From assembly GCA_041741535.1 (NCBI GenBank), contig JBGSJV010000010.1, forward strand, positions 1 through 64,000: a stretch of DNA of 64,000 nt, read 5' to 3'. The notes below the pieces were generated by a model that had not been told where the DNA came from, searched no databases, and saw only the letters and a list, made by a program, of their open reading frames with translations. This DNA comes from M30B19 sp041741535 (GTDB lineage Bacteria; Planctomycetota; Planctomycetia; Pirellulales; Pirellulaceae). Shown here in pieces: positions 27,331 through 35,345 of this stretch (its first letter is position 1; each line of letters starts with the position of its first letter). A program made the translations under genes and the position numbers.

Positions 27331-28404
27331 TCAATAAAAGATCTTTTGCAGGATGGGGCTCGATGCATCCCAGGCGGCGACCGTCTGCTCCCAATCAACC
27401 TTCATCCAACGCACGTTGTCTTCCGGGAGCAAAGCGGATCGCACGCTAACCCGACGATCGAGCGGAAACTGAGCGCTAGGGCTTTGTGCCAACGCCGATT
27501 CGACAGGTCCAGACAAGACATGTTTGACCAACGCTTGGGCCTGGGCCGGGTTCCGACCACCTTTGATGATTGCAATGGTGTTGGGAAGCAATAGGCAGCC
27601 GAGCTGCTCGGCGGCTTGGTCGGGATACACCATCGCCACCGGGCTTCCATCCAATTTCTCGACTTGGTAGTCATCGGTGTCCGTCCAACCAAAGGCATAC
27701 TTTCCCGTCGCGACATCCGCAGCCACTTGGCGATTGCCCGACAAAACACCCACTTGGTTGGCCTGCAACTGAGCAACAAACTCGCTGAATTTTTCCGGCC
27801 CTAGTTGTTGATACAACACAGCAAAATGAGTGGCCGTTGTTCCGAACAGCGGCTTGGCCAAACAACCTCGCCCCTGCCATTTCGGATCCGCCAAATCCAT
27901 AATCGATGTCGGATATTGATCCGGGTCGGGCAAGAGGTCAGTGTTGACAATCAGGACGCGAGCACGCGCAGCTAGGCCATACCAATGACCGTCCGGACAA
28001 CGAAACTCTGCCGGGAAATGTTCGGCATCTTCCAACGCAAACGGCACCAACAGCCCTGCGCGCTTCAGTCGCAGGGTATGCAAGATTTCATTGTTCCAAA
28101 ACACATCGCAGACCCCACGGTCCGCTTGTTCCATGATCTGGTTGGCCAAGCCCACCGTTTTGGTCGATTCGGTATCGAATTTTGACTGCACCTCGATCTT
28201 TGTCGACTTGGTGAACTCCGCCAATTGATTCTCGCTAAACGCTCGATCCAGGGCACAAAACACGACCACTTGATTGGGGTGTTGTTGGACACACCCGGCA
28301 CCAGCGCTCCAAGAGAGCCCAAGCAGGCCACAAATACCTAACCACGTAATGCACGGAAAAGAGATCGCACTAGGCACGATTTTCAGTGGTGGATTGCGGG
28401 ACAT
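27331..28404 (-). CDS. ABC-type solute-binding lipoprotein (iron-type family 1)
   Basis: 357 residues from the ATG at 28404 (AGGAGA 6 bases upstream). The N-terminus has a hydrophobic segment ending in WSAGAGC, a plausible lipobox. The body (VVVFCALDRAFSENQLAEFTKSTKIEVQ, LLPDPDQYPTSIMDLADPKWQGR, WTDTDDYQVEK) matches periplasmic binding proteins of the ferric-iron/spermidine type. No permease or ATPase gene is adjacent, which is unusual for a transport system. The start overlaps the end of the upstream hydrolase gene by about 35 bp, so the two are probably co-transcribed. Confidence 0.82.
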   Translation of the reverse strand: MSRNPPLKIVPSAISFPCITWLGICGLLGLSWSAGAGCVQQHPNQVVVFCALDRAFSENQLAEFTKSTKIEVQSKFDTESTKTVGLANQIMEQADRGVCDVFWNNEILHTLRLKRAGLLVPFALEDAEHFPAEFRCPDGHWYGLAARARVLIVNTDLLPDPDQYPTSIMDLADPKWQGRGCLAKPLFGTTATHFAVLYQQLGPEKFSEFVAQLQANQVGVLSGNRQVAADVATGKYAFGWTDTDDYQVEKLDGSPVAMVYPDQAAEQLGCLLLPNTIAIIKGGRNPAQAQALVKHVLSGPVESALAQSPSAQFPLDRRVSVRSALLPEDNVRWMKVDWEQTVAAWDASSPILQKIFY

Positions 28405-29389
28405 CGCATTCTCCTGGGTTCCGCAAGAACTGGCGAATCTCATCGAGTACTTCTGTCGGTTGGTCCTCGACCACGTAATGGCCAGCCTGAGCCAGTTCCA
28501 AAACGCGAGCGTGTGGGAAGTGTCGGCGAAATCGCCCCAAGCACTCCGGTGTGAAGCACCAATCCTTCATACCCCAAATCAATTGAACCGGCAATTTCGC
28601 CAACGTCGCCAAGGACTTCTCTAGCGATTCCAATACGGCATAGGTTGGATGACTGAACCGCCACGGAATATCCTTGACAAATGCATCGACCGCCACGCGC
28701 GTCGACCAATCGTGATAGGGGGCAATCAGGCCCGACTTGACCAATGGCTCCAGCCCCTGGGGCCGCTCAGTGGCCATCGTCAAGGCCGCGCCCGCAAAAG
28801 CGTTGCAGCCCCGGATGGCGAATGTCCCAATCAGCGGGATTCGGCAAGCTTGGATTCGCCAAGGAATATAAGGCGGTGGGAAGGCCCCCGTGTTGAGGAG
28901 AACCAAATTGGAGAACCGCTCGCGCCGAGCCACCGCAGCCCCCAATCCAATCGCCCCACCCCAATCGTGCGCCACCAAAGTGATGTGGTGCAGATCTAGC
29001 CGATCGATCAACGAAACCAAATTTTCTGTATGTTGTTTTAGTACATACGGATAGCTTTGTGGCTTGTCGCTCAAGCCACAGCCGATGTGATCAACGGCCA
29101 CACAACGATGCTGGTCGTGTAACCCGAGAATCAAGTTTCGCCAATAAAAAGACCACGTCGGATTGCCATGGACAAACAAGCACGTTCCGTGACCGGCTCC
29201 CGACGCGTCGGCCATCGGACCACTGTCGACGAAGTGCATTCGCACGCTTTTCTGCGAACTTTGCGAAGTGGAACTTCCAGCCGAACCAAGGGCTGGCAGG
29301 TCGAAGAAATGAGGCGCAAAGGGGTACAGCTGCCGCCAATGATCGGCCGCAGGACGGGTTTCGTTCGGAACGGGACGAGAATCAGGCAC
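28370..29389 (-). CDS. Alpha/beta hydrolase, haloalkane dehalogenase-like
   Basis: 339 residues. FVHGNPTWSFYWRNLI (oxyanion region with the Asn-Pro and Trp of dehalogenases), nucleophile Asp in LVAHDWGGAIG, an acid in WGMKDWCF and the His in QAGHYVVEDQP form the catalytic set. An Asp nucleophile points to dehalogenase-type rather than esterase chemistry. OleB, the beta-lactone decarboxylase of olefin synthesis, has the same motifs, and I cannot separate the two by eye; no oleA/C/D genes are adjacent. No signal peptide. Confidence 0.82.
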   Translation of the reverse strand: MPDSRPVPNETRPAADHWRQLYPFAPHFFDLPALGSAGSSTSQSSQKSVRMHFVDSGPMADASGAGHGTCLFVHGNPTWSFYWRNLILGLHDQHRCVAVDHIGCGLSDKPQSYPYVLKQHTENLVSLIDRLDLHHITLVAHDWGGAIGLGAAVARRERFSNLVLLNTGAFPPPYIPWRIQACRIPLIGTFAIRGCNAFAGAALTMATERPQGLEPLVKSGLIAPYHDWSTRVAVDAFVKDIPWRFSHPTYAVLESLEKSLATLAKLPVQLIWGMKDWCFTPECLGRFRRHFPHARVLELAQAGHYVVEDQPTEVLDEIRQFLRNPGECDVPQSTTENRA

Positions 29390-29403
29390 AAGCGAACATT
29401 CGG

Positions 29404-30006
29404 TCAGATGCTATGAACATGGAGACCGCGTTTGCGACGTTCTTCTCGGCGAGCATTGTCCACCAAGTCCGCGACTTTCCGAGCGTCGGGAATCCCCCAC
29501 ATCACCAACAACGGGTGACTAACATCGCTGGAAACGACGTGAATATTGCCGACATTCATCAGAGACTGAATCGGCCCCATTTTCAAAACCACGTCACTCA
29601 CGTCAATCAACTCAATCCGATCCATCGAGCGAAACAGAAAACCTTCACGATGTTTTAGTCGATGGGTGGTCAATTCGTAGTGGAAACTAAATTTGCGGTA
29701 AAGTGAAACGGCAAAATAGGCCAACCACGACACGGCGACCACTCCCAAAATCACCATCCAACCAGTCGAGCCCGCTCCGGCGACGACTCCCATCACGATC
29801 GCGACAAGGGACAATAGAACCAAACCAGCCCCAACTCCAGCCATGGCTTTCATCGAGTAGTCACCCCGCCATAGTTCTTGCTCGTCCGCCGTCGAATGGC
29901 CTCCAGCCGAGTTCAGCATTTTTTCTTTTGCGGAAGCCGCATCTGGTGCCTTGGCAGTTGCCGGGTTGGCTGGGGGAGGTGTGTTCGCGTCACTCACGGT
30001 CGTCAT
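29404..30006 (-). CDS. Membrane protein with bacterial PH domain
   Basis: 200 residues. A Pro/Ala-rich cytosolic N-terminus (1-45) is followed by two membrane segments (about 55-78 and 83-102) and a bacterial PH-like domain (bPH_2): YELTTHRLKHREGFLFRSMDRIELIDVSDVVLKMGPIQSLMNVGNIHVVSSD. Family members are envelope proteins of unknown role. It ends 14 bp before the hydrolase gene, and the three minus-strand genes 30006-27331 look like one operon. Confidence 0.82.
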   Translation of the reverse strand: MTTVSDANTPPPANPATAKAPDAASAKEKMLNSAGGHSTADEQELWRGDYSMKAMAGVGAGLVLLSLVAIVMGVVAGAGSTGWMVILGVVAVSWLAYFAVSLYRKFSFHYELTTHRLKHREGFLFRSMDRIELIDVSDVVLKMGPIQSLMNVGNIHVVSSDVSHPLLVMWGIPDARKVADLVDNARREERRKRGLHVHSI

Positions 30007-30350
30007 CCTATGGAAAATAGAATCCTGGCACTCCGAGATCTTGTGGAGTCAGGCTTCGAGGGGTCGGTGGATTTTACGGGCCGCAACCGCCGGCGCCAAC
30101 TTGGCAGATTGTGCCCAATACCTAATTCGAATAACTTTGTGGAAGCTTGGCGAAAAACGACCATTCGCCATGCCTACCCGGTTCTCACAACCATTTCCAC
30201 ACTTTTTTCGACAAAAACCGACTTATGAACCAGGAATAACCGGTAGATCGTCGTGGTTCGCTCCGCGAACCAACCGTGGATCCCGGAGCGATCCGCAACA
30301 TGGACCAGTCGTTTGTCGGCCGGTTCCTCACCTTTTTGGCCTCCTTATTT
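30007..30350. other. Divergent intergenic region between PH-domain gene and nrdR
   Basis: Contains a 50-bp palindromic repeat (30250-30299). The frame of nrdR stays open through it to 30276, but the conserved start is at 30351. No NrdR boxes recognised. Confidence 0.4.
30250..30299. repeat. 50-bp double-hairpin palindrome, copy 2
   Basis: Begins GTCGTGGTTCGCTCCGCGAA. The first hairpin is GGTTCGC-TCC-GCGAACC (30255-30271); the second, GGATC..CGGAG..GATCC (30278-30294), has one mismatch. The halves are inverted copies of each other. It lies 51 bp upstream of the nrdR start. Confidence 0.88.
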
Positions 30351-30824
30351 ATGCGTTGTCCGATTTGCCGCGAAGATAACGACCGCGTCATCGATAGCCG
30401 AACGAGTGACGACGGCTTTGTGATTCGCCGCCGCCGCCATTGCAACCAATGTGGGAATCGCTACACCACGTTTGAACGGATGGCCGAACTGCAGATTTCG
30501 GTCGTCAAGAAAAATCAACAGAAAGAGCCCTTCAACAGCGAAAAAATCATGCGGGGTGTCATGCGTGCCTGCTGGAAGCGTCCGGTGACGCAAGAACAAA
30601 TCGAGGAACTAACGGCCTCCGTCGAGCGGGAAATCTTGACCGATCACCAAGGAGAAATCGAAAGTTACATGATCGGCCAAATCACCATGCGGTACTTGCT
30701 ACAACTGGACCAAGTCGCTTATGTCCGCTTCGCCAGCGTCTACCGGGAATTCAAAGATCTGCACGATTTCATCACGGAAGTCCAGCGATTTACCCACGGC
30801 AACACCGCTCCGCCCCAGTTGTAG
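30351..30824 (+). CDS. nrdR: Transcriptional repressor of ribonucleotide reductase genes
   Basis: 157 residues. The zinc ribbon has four cysteines (C3, C6, C31, C34) in MRCPICREDNDRVIDSR and RRRRHCNQCGNRYTTFER, followed by an ATP-cone (QISVVKKNQQKEPFNSEKI). NrdR senses dATP/ATP and represses nrd operons. I chose the ATG at 30351 because family members begin at the first zinc-ribbon Cys pair; no good SD is visible, which is common here. No nrd genes are in the window. Related factors have a conserved length of about 150. Confidence 0.95.
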   Translation: MRCPICREDNDRVIDSRTSDDGFVIRRRRHCNQCGNRYTTFERMAELQISVVKKNQQKEPFNSEKIMRGVMRACWKRPVTQEQIEELTASVEREILTDHQGEIESYMIGQITMRYLLQLDQVAYVRFASVYREFKDLHDFITEVQRFTHGNTAPPQL

Positions 30825-30846
30825 CCAGCAGCGATCGTGTCTAGCT

Positions 30847-31005
30847 GTTAACCGCAATACCGTTCAACGAACGACTCATTTCACTTCCGAATCGCTCAGC
30901 GACACAATGCTGGGCGATTGGCATAAACAATTGGGCAAAGTGGGTCACCGCCCCGCATTGCTCTGCGTCGTGGTTAAACGAAAATTGAACGGTTTTGCAG
31001 TTAAC
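30847..31005 (+). repeat. GTTAAC inverted-repeat element, copy with a different core
   Basis: Left arm GTTAACCGCAATACCGTTCA starting 30847; right arm TTGAACGGTTTTGCAGTTAA to 31005, inverted, 18 of 21 positions pairing. The core (about 117 bp) is unlike the GTAGTAG core of the 16170-16312 element. No coding capacity. Confidence 0.78.
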
Positions 31006-31112
31006 CGCAATATCGTTCATTAAGTAGCAGGCTCACTCCGCGTACCGTCCGCCGTTCCGCGAAAAACGAGTGCTTTTTGTGAGTCGCGGCACATGGAGTG
31101 TGCCTACTACCT
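31000..31112 (-). repeat. GTTAAC/GTAGTAG element, copy C (reversed, one outer arm)
   Basis: Shares GTTAAC with the preceding element: GTTAACCGCAATATCGTTCA at 31000-31019, then the inner element in reverse orientation (31021-31112) from TAAGTAGCAGGCTCACTCC to GGAGTGTGCCTACTACC. Inner arms pair over about 16 bp. No second outer arm is visible on the right side. Confidence 0.8.
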
Positions 31113-31263
31113 TGCTGCACCGGCCCAAAAAAAACTTCACGCAATCTTTACGCGAGCTTTGCGAAAATTTCTTGGTTCATCGGCACAATCACTCGCGACT
31201 CGGAGTTCGGAGGGACCCTCCCTGTCGGGTCTCGTCATCCGTATTGTGAAGAGGAATGAAGCA

Positions 31264-31977
31264 ATGTTCGCTCGGGTTTACATGGTGCTCGTATTAGTGC
31301 TGACGGTTTTATTCGCACCGATGAACGTTCATGCTCAAGCGAGCCCAGAATCGGAATCGTCGAACACCGAGCGCAACAAGCGGAGCCTGCAATGGACCAG
31401 CAACGTGCTGATCCGCGAGTTAGCCTTGGCGGTAGGTCACCCGTTGGTCCACAGCGAACTCGAGCTGTTGCCCTATCAGATCGAGCAATTGAAACAATTG
31501 CAGTACGATTTTCAAAGCGAGGTTACCAAAACGGCCCGCGAATTCGCCCGCACCAAACCTACCGAACGTGATCAAGCGTTGACGGAAGTCTACGATCGGA
31601 TTCGTACAGAAATGGAACGCGTTCTTCTTCCCAAGCAAAGCGCTCGACTGGAACAAATTGCCGTGCAAAGTATGGGCGCGGTGACGGACCCAGAAGATGG
31701 AATGGCGATTGTGGGACTATTGATGCAGCCCAGCGTTCGCGGGGAACTGGCCATTAGCGACGAAGAAATTCAAGCGTTGCAAGACGTTTCGAAGGAGCAG
31801 GCCGAGAAGTTGAAACGGGAGATTGCCGAGTTGCGAGCCAAAGCCAACCAGATTGTTTTGGCGAAGTTATCGGCCAAGCTTCGCGAGCAGGTTCAGGATC
31901 TGATCGGAGAACCATTCGACTTCGGCGACTATCAACTCCAAGCAGGTGGAGTCTTCCGCAACTCGAAAGATAAGTAA
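31264..31977 (+). CDS. Exported helical periplasmic protein, unknown
   Basis: 237 residues from the ATG at 31264, with GAGG upstream. A clear signal peptide (MFARVYMVLVLVLTVLFAPMNVHAQA) precedes an all-helical body rich in Glu, Gln, Lys and Leu (LLPYQIEQLKQLQYDFQSEV, KEQAEKLKREIAELRAKANQ). The overall look is similar to CpxP/Spy-type or similar LTXXQ-like periplasmic proteins (QIEQLKQLQ), but this is a weak analogy. It is the first of several exported proteins on this strand. Confidence 0.65.
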   Translation: MFARVYMVLVLVLTVLFAPMNVHAQASPESESSNTERNKRSLQWTSNVLIRELALAVGHPLVHSELELLPYQIEQLKQLQYDFQSEVTKTAREFARTKPTERDQALTEVYDRIRTEMERVLLPKQSARLEQIAVQSMGAVTDPEDGMAIVGLLMQPSVRGELAISDEEIQALQDVSKEQAEKLKREIAELRAKANQIVLAKLSAKLREQVQDLIGEPFDFGDYQLQAGGVFRNSKDK

Positions 31978-32115
31978 TGTAGGTGAACCTGGGGCGAACA
32001 AATGGCCAATGTAATTTAGATTTCGTGAATATTTGATTCAGTTTTCTGCATGGAAATTTCTTCAATCTCTCATCGTTTCCGTTGATCAATTTTAATGATC
32101 GATGGCTAGTCTGAT

Positions 32116-32166
32116 GGGCCGTGACAGGGATTCACTTCGAATTCACTCACGGCCCGTTTCCTTTTT
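32116..32166 (+). promoter_or_regulatory. Terminator-like hairpin in the leader of the dockerin-like gene
   Basis: Perfect 9-bp stem GGGCCGTGA (32116-32124) with TCACGGCCC (32147-32155), then GTTTCCTTTTT, and directly after it the SD GGGAG and the ATG at 32180. It may end the upstream transcript, or act as an attenuator of the following gene. The start codon is only 25 bp past the stem, so a promoter between them is unlikely. Confidence 0.6.
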
Positions 32167-32179
32167 GGGAGTTTTATAC

Positions 32180-33880
32180 ATGACCTTACATGACCCTCAA
32201 GGTCGCTGGTTGCCATCCGGCACTAGCATTCAGCGAAAGCTTGGGAAGTTGCTCGGCGCTGCAGCTTGTACTGGTGCCGCGTTGCTCTGCGGATCCGCAT
32301 CCGCGCAGTTGCAAACTGTCGCCTTCGACGACTTCGAAGACCTGCATCCGACGATGGTACCATTTACGTTGCCAAGCAATGTTTATGCCGATGGCACGGA
32401 CTATTCGACACAGATTCGCATCGGAACATCGCGAGAATGGACGATTGATAACAGCCAGATGGGGAATCCGGTTGGAAGCTCCGCTGGTGGCGTTTGCCAG
32501 GAACCTGGTTACAACGGTTGGACCGCGATGGACGTTGCCTCGTGGACGGCCGAACAAGGCTCTCAGATCGGGCGCACCGCGTTGGGTTTGGCTAGCCGCA
32601 ACACAGCTTTGGTGGCTGACCCTGATGCCTACTATGACTTTGACAGCCCTGGCCAACCTGGGGATGCCTACAACTCTTACATTAGCCGTAACTACGATCT
32701 GACTGGCTACAATACGAGCACGTTAGAAATTTCTTTCGACTACGAATTTGCCATCGAAAACAACCAACGCGGAACCATCGAAGTTTCTTTTGACGGTGGA
32801 ACTACGTGGCAGATGGTACTGGACTTGGTCAAGGGTGCGCTGCCCAACGACACAATCCTGCGGGGTCCGGGAACGTTTGTGGCTGGCACGCATTTCAACC
32901 CGACCAGCGATCAAATGTTGTTCCGAATTGGCTGCATTACGGCCAGCAACAACTGGTGGTTTGCCCTCGACAACGTCCACGTGACGACCGGCGACGGATT
33001 TGATGACTTGGAAGACTTCGAAGGTCTGACCATGGTCTCGTTCTTGAATCAAGCTCCGGGAGCGACCCCTCCAACCACCTCACGCTTCGACGGGACTGAT
33101 TTCACGAACAACATTCCCAATTGGACGATCGACAACAGCCAAATGGGTGGTTATTGCCGCGAACCAGGTTACGACGGATGGAACGCCATGGACGTCAAGT
33201 GCTGGGTGAATGAGCAAGGTGGTCAAGGTCGTTCACTATTGGACTTTGGCGATTTTGACATGAACGCCGCTTTGGTGGCAGATGGCGATGCGTTTTATGA
33301 CTTTAGTTCGAATTTCACGAACGATGGTCCCGCACCGTCCAACTCGATGAACACTTATATCCAACGCGAATACGATCTGACGAGCTACGACAATCGGACC
33401 GTACAGATCTCGTTGGAATATGAATTCTTGATCGAAAACCAACAACGAGGCACGATTGAAGCGTCGTTTGATGGTGGTCAAACTTGGGTCATGCTCCGCG
33501 AGTTGGCTCAAGGTAGCAACCCAAATGACACCTTCTTGATTGACGCGCCGACCTTTGTGGCCAGCTCCGACTTCTATGCCCTACAGACGAAGAAGATGAT
33601 TCTCCGTCTAGGCTATTTGGATGCGGGCAACAACTGGTGGATGGCTGTCGACAACGTCAAAGTTGAAGCGGAATTCATCACCTTTGTTCCGGGCGATGCC
33701 AATGATGACGGCGCCTTCGACTTTGGCGACTTGGAAGCCTTTGTCTTGGCGCTGACGGACCCTGATGGTTACGCCAGCCAATATCCCAACGTCAATGTCA
33801 ACGACGTTTTGGACTTCTACGGCGATGGCATTTTCGATTTTGGTGATATCGATGCCTTTATTGTAGCGCTGTTGGAATAA
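32180..33880 (+). CDS. Exported protein with two tandem 210-residue domains and a dockerin-like end
   Basis: 566 residues from the ATG at 32180 (GGGAG upstream). After a signal peptide ending SASAQ, two homologous domains follow, each opening FDDFEDL / LEDFEGL, with WTIDNSQMG, EPGYNGWTAMDV / EPGYDGWNAMDV, TALVADPDAYYDF / AALVADGDAFYDF, RGTIEVSFDGGTTWQM / RGTIEASFDGGQTWVM and NNWWFALDNVHV / NNWWMAVDNVKV. The repeat looks like a beta-sandwich of the choice-of-anchor or jelly-roll type. The C-terminus has two Ca-binding loops (GDANDDGAFDFGDLEAF, DFYGDGIFDFGDIDAF) like type I dockerin, which planctomycetes use without cellulosomes. Probably surface-attached; no enzyme motif. Confidence 0.8.
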   Translation: MTLHDPQGRWLPSGTSIQRKLGKLLGAAACTGAALLCGSASAQLQTVAFDDFEDLHPTMVPFTLPSNVYADGTDYSTQIRIGTSREWTIDNSQMGNPVGSSAGGVCQEPGYNGWTAMDVASWTAEQGSQIGRTALGLASRNTALVADPDAYYDFDSPGQPGDAYNSYISRNYDLTGYNTSTLEISFDYEFAIENNQRGTIEVSFDGGTTWQMVLDLVKGALPNDTILRGPGTFVAGTHFNPTSDQMLFRIGCITASNNWWFALDNVHVTTGDGFDDLEDFEGLTMVSFLNQAPGATPPTTSRFDGTDFTNNIPNWTIDNSQMGGYCREPGYDGWNAMDVKCWVNEQGGQGRSLLDFGDFDMNAALVADGDAFYDFSSNFTNDGPAPSNSMNTYIQREYDLTSYDNRTVQISLEYEFLIENQQRGTIEASFDGGQTWVMLRELAQGSNPNDTFLIDAPTFVASSDFYALQTKKMILRLGYLDAGNNWWMAVDNVKVEAEFITFVPGDANDDGAFDFGDLEAFVLALTDPDGYASQYPNVNVNDVLDFYGDGIFDFGDIDAFIVALLE

Positions 33881-33955
33881 GTTTCACGAGGCGACATCGT
33901 ATCGGCGCGTGGCCAATGCGAGTTCCTATTTGTTCGAAAGAAAGAAGAGAGAAAA

Positions 33956-34570
33956 ATGAAAAAGACTGTTCTTGCCGTTCTGATTTTCCTGACGTCGATG
34001 TGTGTATCGACGGCCCAAGCAGATATCATCTTCAGCAGCAGCGGAACCGATCCGTTGGCGGGTGGTGATGTTACGGTTCAAGTGGGTCAAAGCTCGTCCG
34101 TGTTTGTGTGGGTGTCAACCGCACCGGCCCAAACCATGACCGGGATTTCGTTCAACGTTCTCAGTAGCCTGCCAGCAGTAGCTTCGGGCGTCTCCCACAC
34201 GGTCCAGAATCCTGGACCACGTTGGAGCACGGTTCAAGCCGGTGCTGTAAACACCAATGGCAACTTATTGAACAATCACCGAGCGTTTTACCTTCCAGGT
34301 CTAACCAATGGTACCGGTTTTTCGACCGGTGGATTGGACAACTTTGCCTTGCATAGCGAACTACAGTTCACTGCCAATGCCGTTGGCACGTCCAATCTAA
34401 CGTTTACCGCGACAACCGCTGGTATTTCGTTCTTGGGTGTTGGTGGAAATCAGTGGAACAACGTGGTTAAGGGCACCGGCTCGATCAATGCCGTCCCGGA
34501 ACCAGCGGCCGCGATGGTTCTGTTGGTTGGCGCAACGGGTTGGTTGGTATCACGCCGACGTCGTAGCTAA
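33956..34570 (+). CDS. PEP-CTERM exported protein
   Basis: 204 residues: signal peptide (KKTVLAVLIFLTSMCVSTAQA), a cohesin-like or other beta-sandwich body (GGDVTVQVGQSSSVFVWVST, MTGISFNVLS), and a C-terminal sorting signal VPEPAAAMVLLVGATGWLVSRRRRS (motif, membrane helix, Arg tail). PEP-CTERM proteins are processed by an exosortase, not present in this window. SD GAAAGAAGAGAG precedes the ATG. A strong terminator follows. Confidence 0.9.
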   Translation: MKKTVLAVLIFLTSMCVSTAQADIIFSSSGTDPLAGGDVTVQVGQSSSVFVWVSTAPAQTMTGISFNVLSSLPAVASGVSHTVQNPGPRWSTVQAGAVNTNGNLLNNHRAFYLPGLTNGTGFSTGGLDNFALHSELQFTANAVGTSNLTFTATTAGISFLGVGGNQWNNVVKGTGSINAVPEPAAAMVLLVGATGWLVSRRRRS

Positions 34571-34614
34571 TGAACGATGACTAAAACCAGAGACCGTCTG
34601 TCTGGTTAGATAAG

Positions 34615-34650
34615 TGACCCGCTCGTGATCGACCACGAGCGGGTCTTTTT
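34615..34650 (+). terminator. Rho-independent terminator after the PEP-CTERM gene
   Basis: Perfect 12-bp stem GACCCGCTCGTG (34615-34626) with CACGAGCGGGTC (34633-34644), 6-base loop and T6 run. Confidence 0.95.
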
Positions 34651-34782
34651 TGTTTGCTGGCGACTTGTTAGTCGGTGACCACCGAATCTTCATCAAATAT
34701 TGTGCAAAGCTTCATCGGTCTTTCAAGTGAAATGTCTATGATTTGCGATCGGGGCTTCAGGCGTGGTTTACAAGGAGTTCGC

Positions 34783-35265
34783 GTGAGGATGCAGCATAGT
34801 CGATCCATGTTATTCGTCACGATGCTTGTTGGGTGTTTGCTTATCGGCGGCTGTGGTGGAGATCCTCCGCTCCATACGCTGAGTGGCAAAGTCACCTTAG
34901 GTGGCAAATCATACTCACGATTATTGGTTTACTTTCGCCCGATGGAGGGAAAGGTCAATCAATTTAACTTAGGCGTTGGCGAGACCGACGCTGCGGGCGT
35001 CCTGAGTCTGAGATCAACCGCAGGGATGGGCTTGGTCGCGGGAAAATATCGGGTTTCGTTTTCCTGCATGCAGCCGAAAAACAATCGAGCTGCGGAAAAC
35101 ATGAAGCCGGATGAGAAGCCCGACGACGATCGAAACATCCAAATGGAAGAATTGGTGCCAACACCTTACGACAACGAGACCAACGCCGACACCAGCCCGT
35201 TGGAATTCGAGGTGAAGCCAGGAATCGAGAACCTCTTCGAATTCGACATTCCGGTGAAATCGTAA
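34783..35265 (+). CDS. Small lipoprotein paired with a DUF1559 gene
   Basis: About 160 residues. The N-terminus is basic then hydrophobic and ends with the lipobox LIGGC. The mature part begins GKVTLGGKSYSRLLVYFRP, the transthyretin-like start seen in the carboxypeptidase-regulatory-like lipoproteins that accompany DUF1559 genes in planctomycetes. GTG at 34783 has AAGGAG 5 bases upstream; ATG at 34789 is the alternative. It is 80 bp before the DUF1559 gene and probably transcribed with it. Function unknown. Confidence 0.75.
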   Translation: MRMQHSRSMLFVTMLVGCLLIGGCGGDPPLHTLSGKVTLGGKSYSRLLVYFRPMEGKVNQFNLGVGETDAAGVLSLRSTAGMGLVAGKYRVSFSCMQPKNNRAAENMKPDEKPDDDRNIQMEELVPTPYDNETNADTSPLEFEVKPGIENLFEFDIPVKS

Positions 35266-35345
35266 ATCGACACCGATGAATCGTTGGATTCGTAGCGAAA
35301 GCTGATGATACGAAAGATCTTGAAAATTTAGTGGAGAAGGAAAAG

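Larger units (their letters stand above)
30825..31263. other. Intergenic region made largely of inverted repeats
   Basis: Contains the 159-bp element at 30847-31005 and the reversed partial copy at 31000-31112. The last 150 bp lead into the periplasmic protein gene. No gene recognised. Confidence 0.6.

Noticed and set aside
28370..29389. Olefin synthesis cluster together with the FabH-like gene at 7593
   Set aside because: The two genes are 20 kb apart and oleC and oleD are missing. The FabH-like protein has ordinary KAS III motifs.
30276..30350. N-terminal extension of NrdR of 25 residues
   Set aside because: NrdR proteins begin at the zinc ribbon, and the upstream part overlaps the 50-bp repeat.
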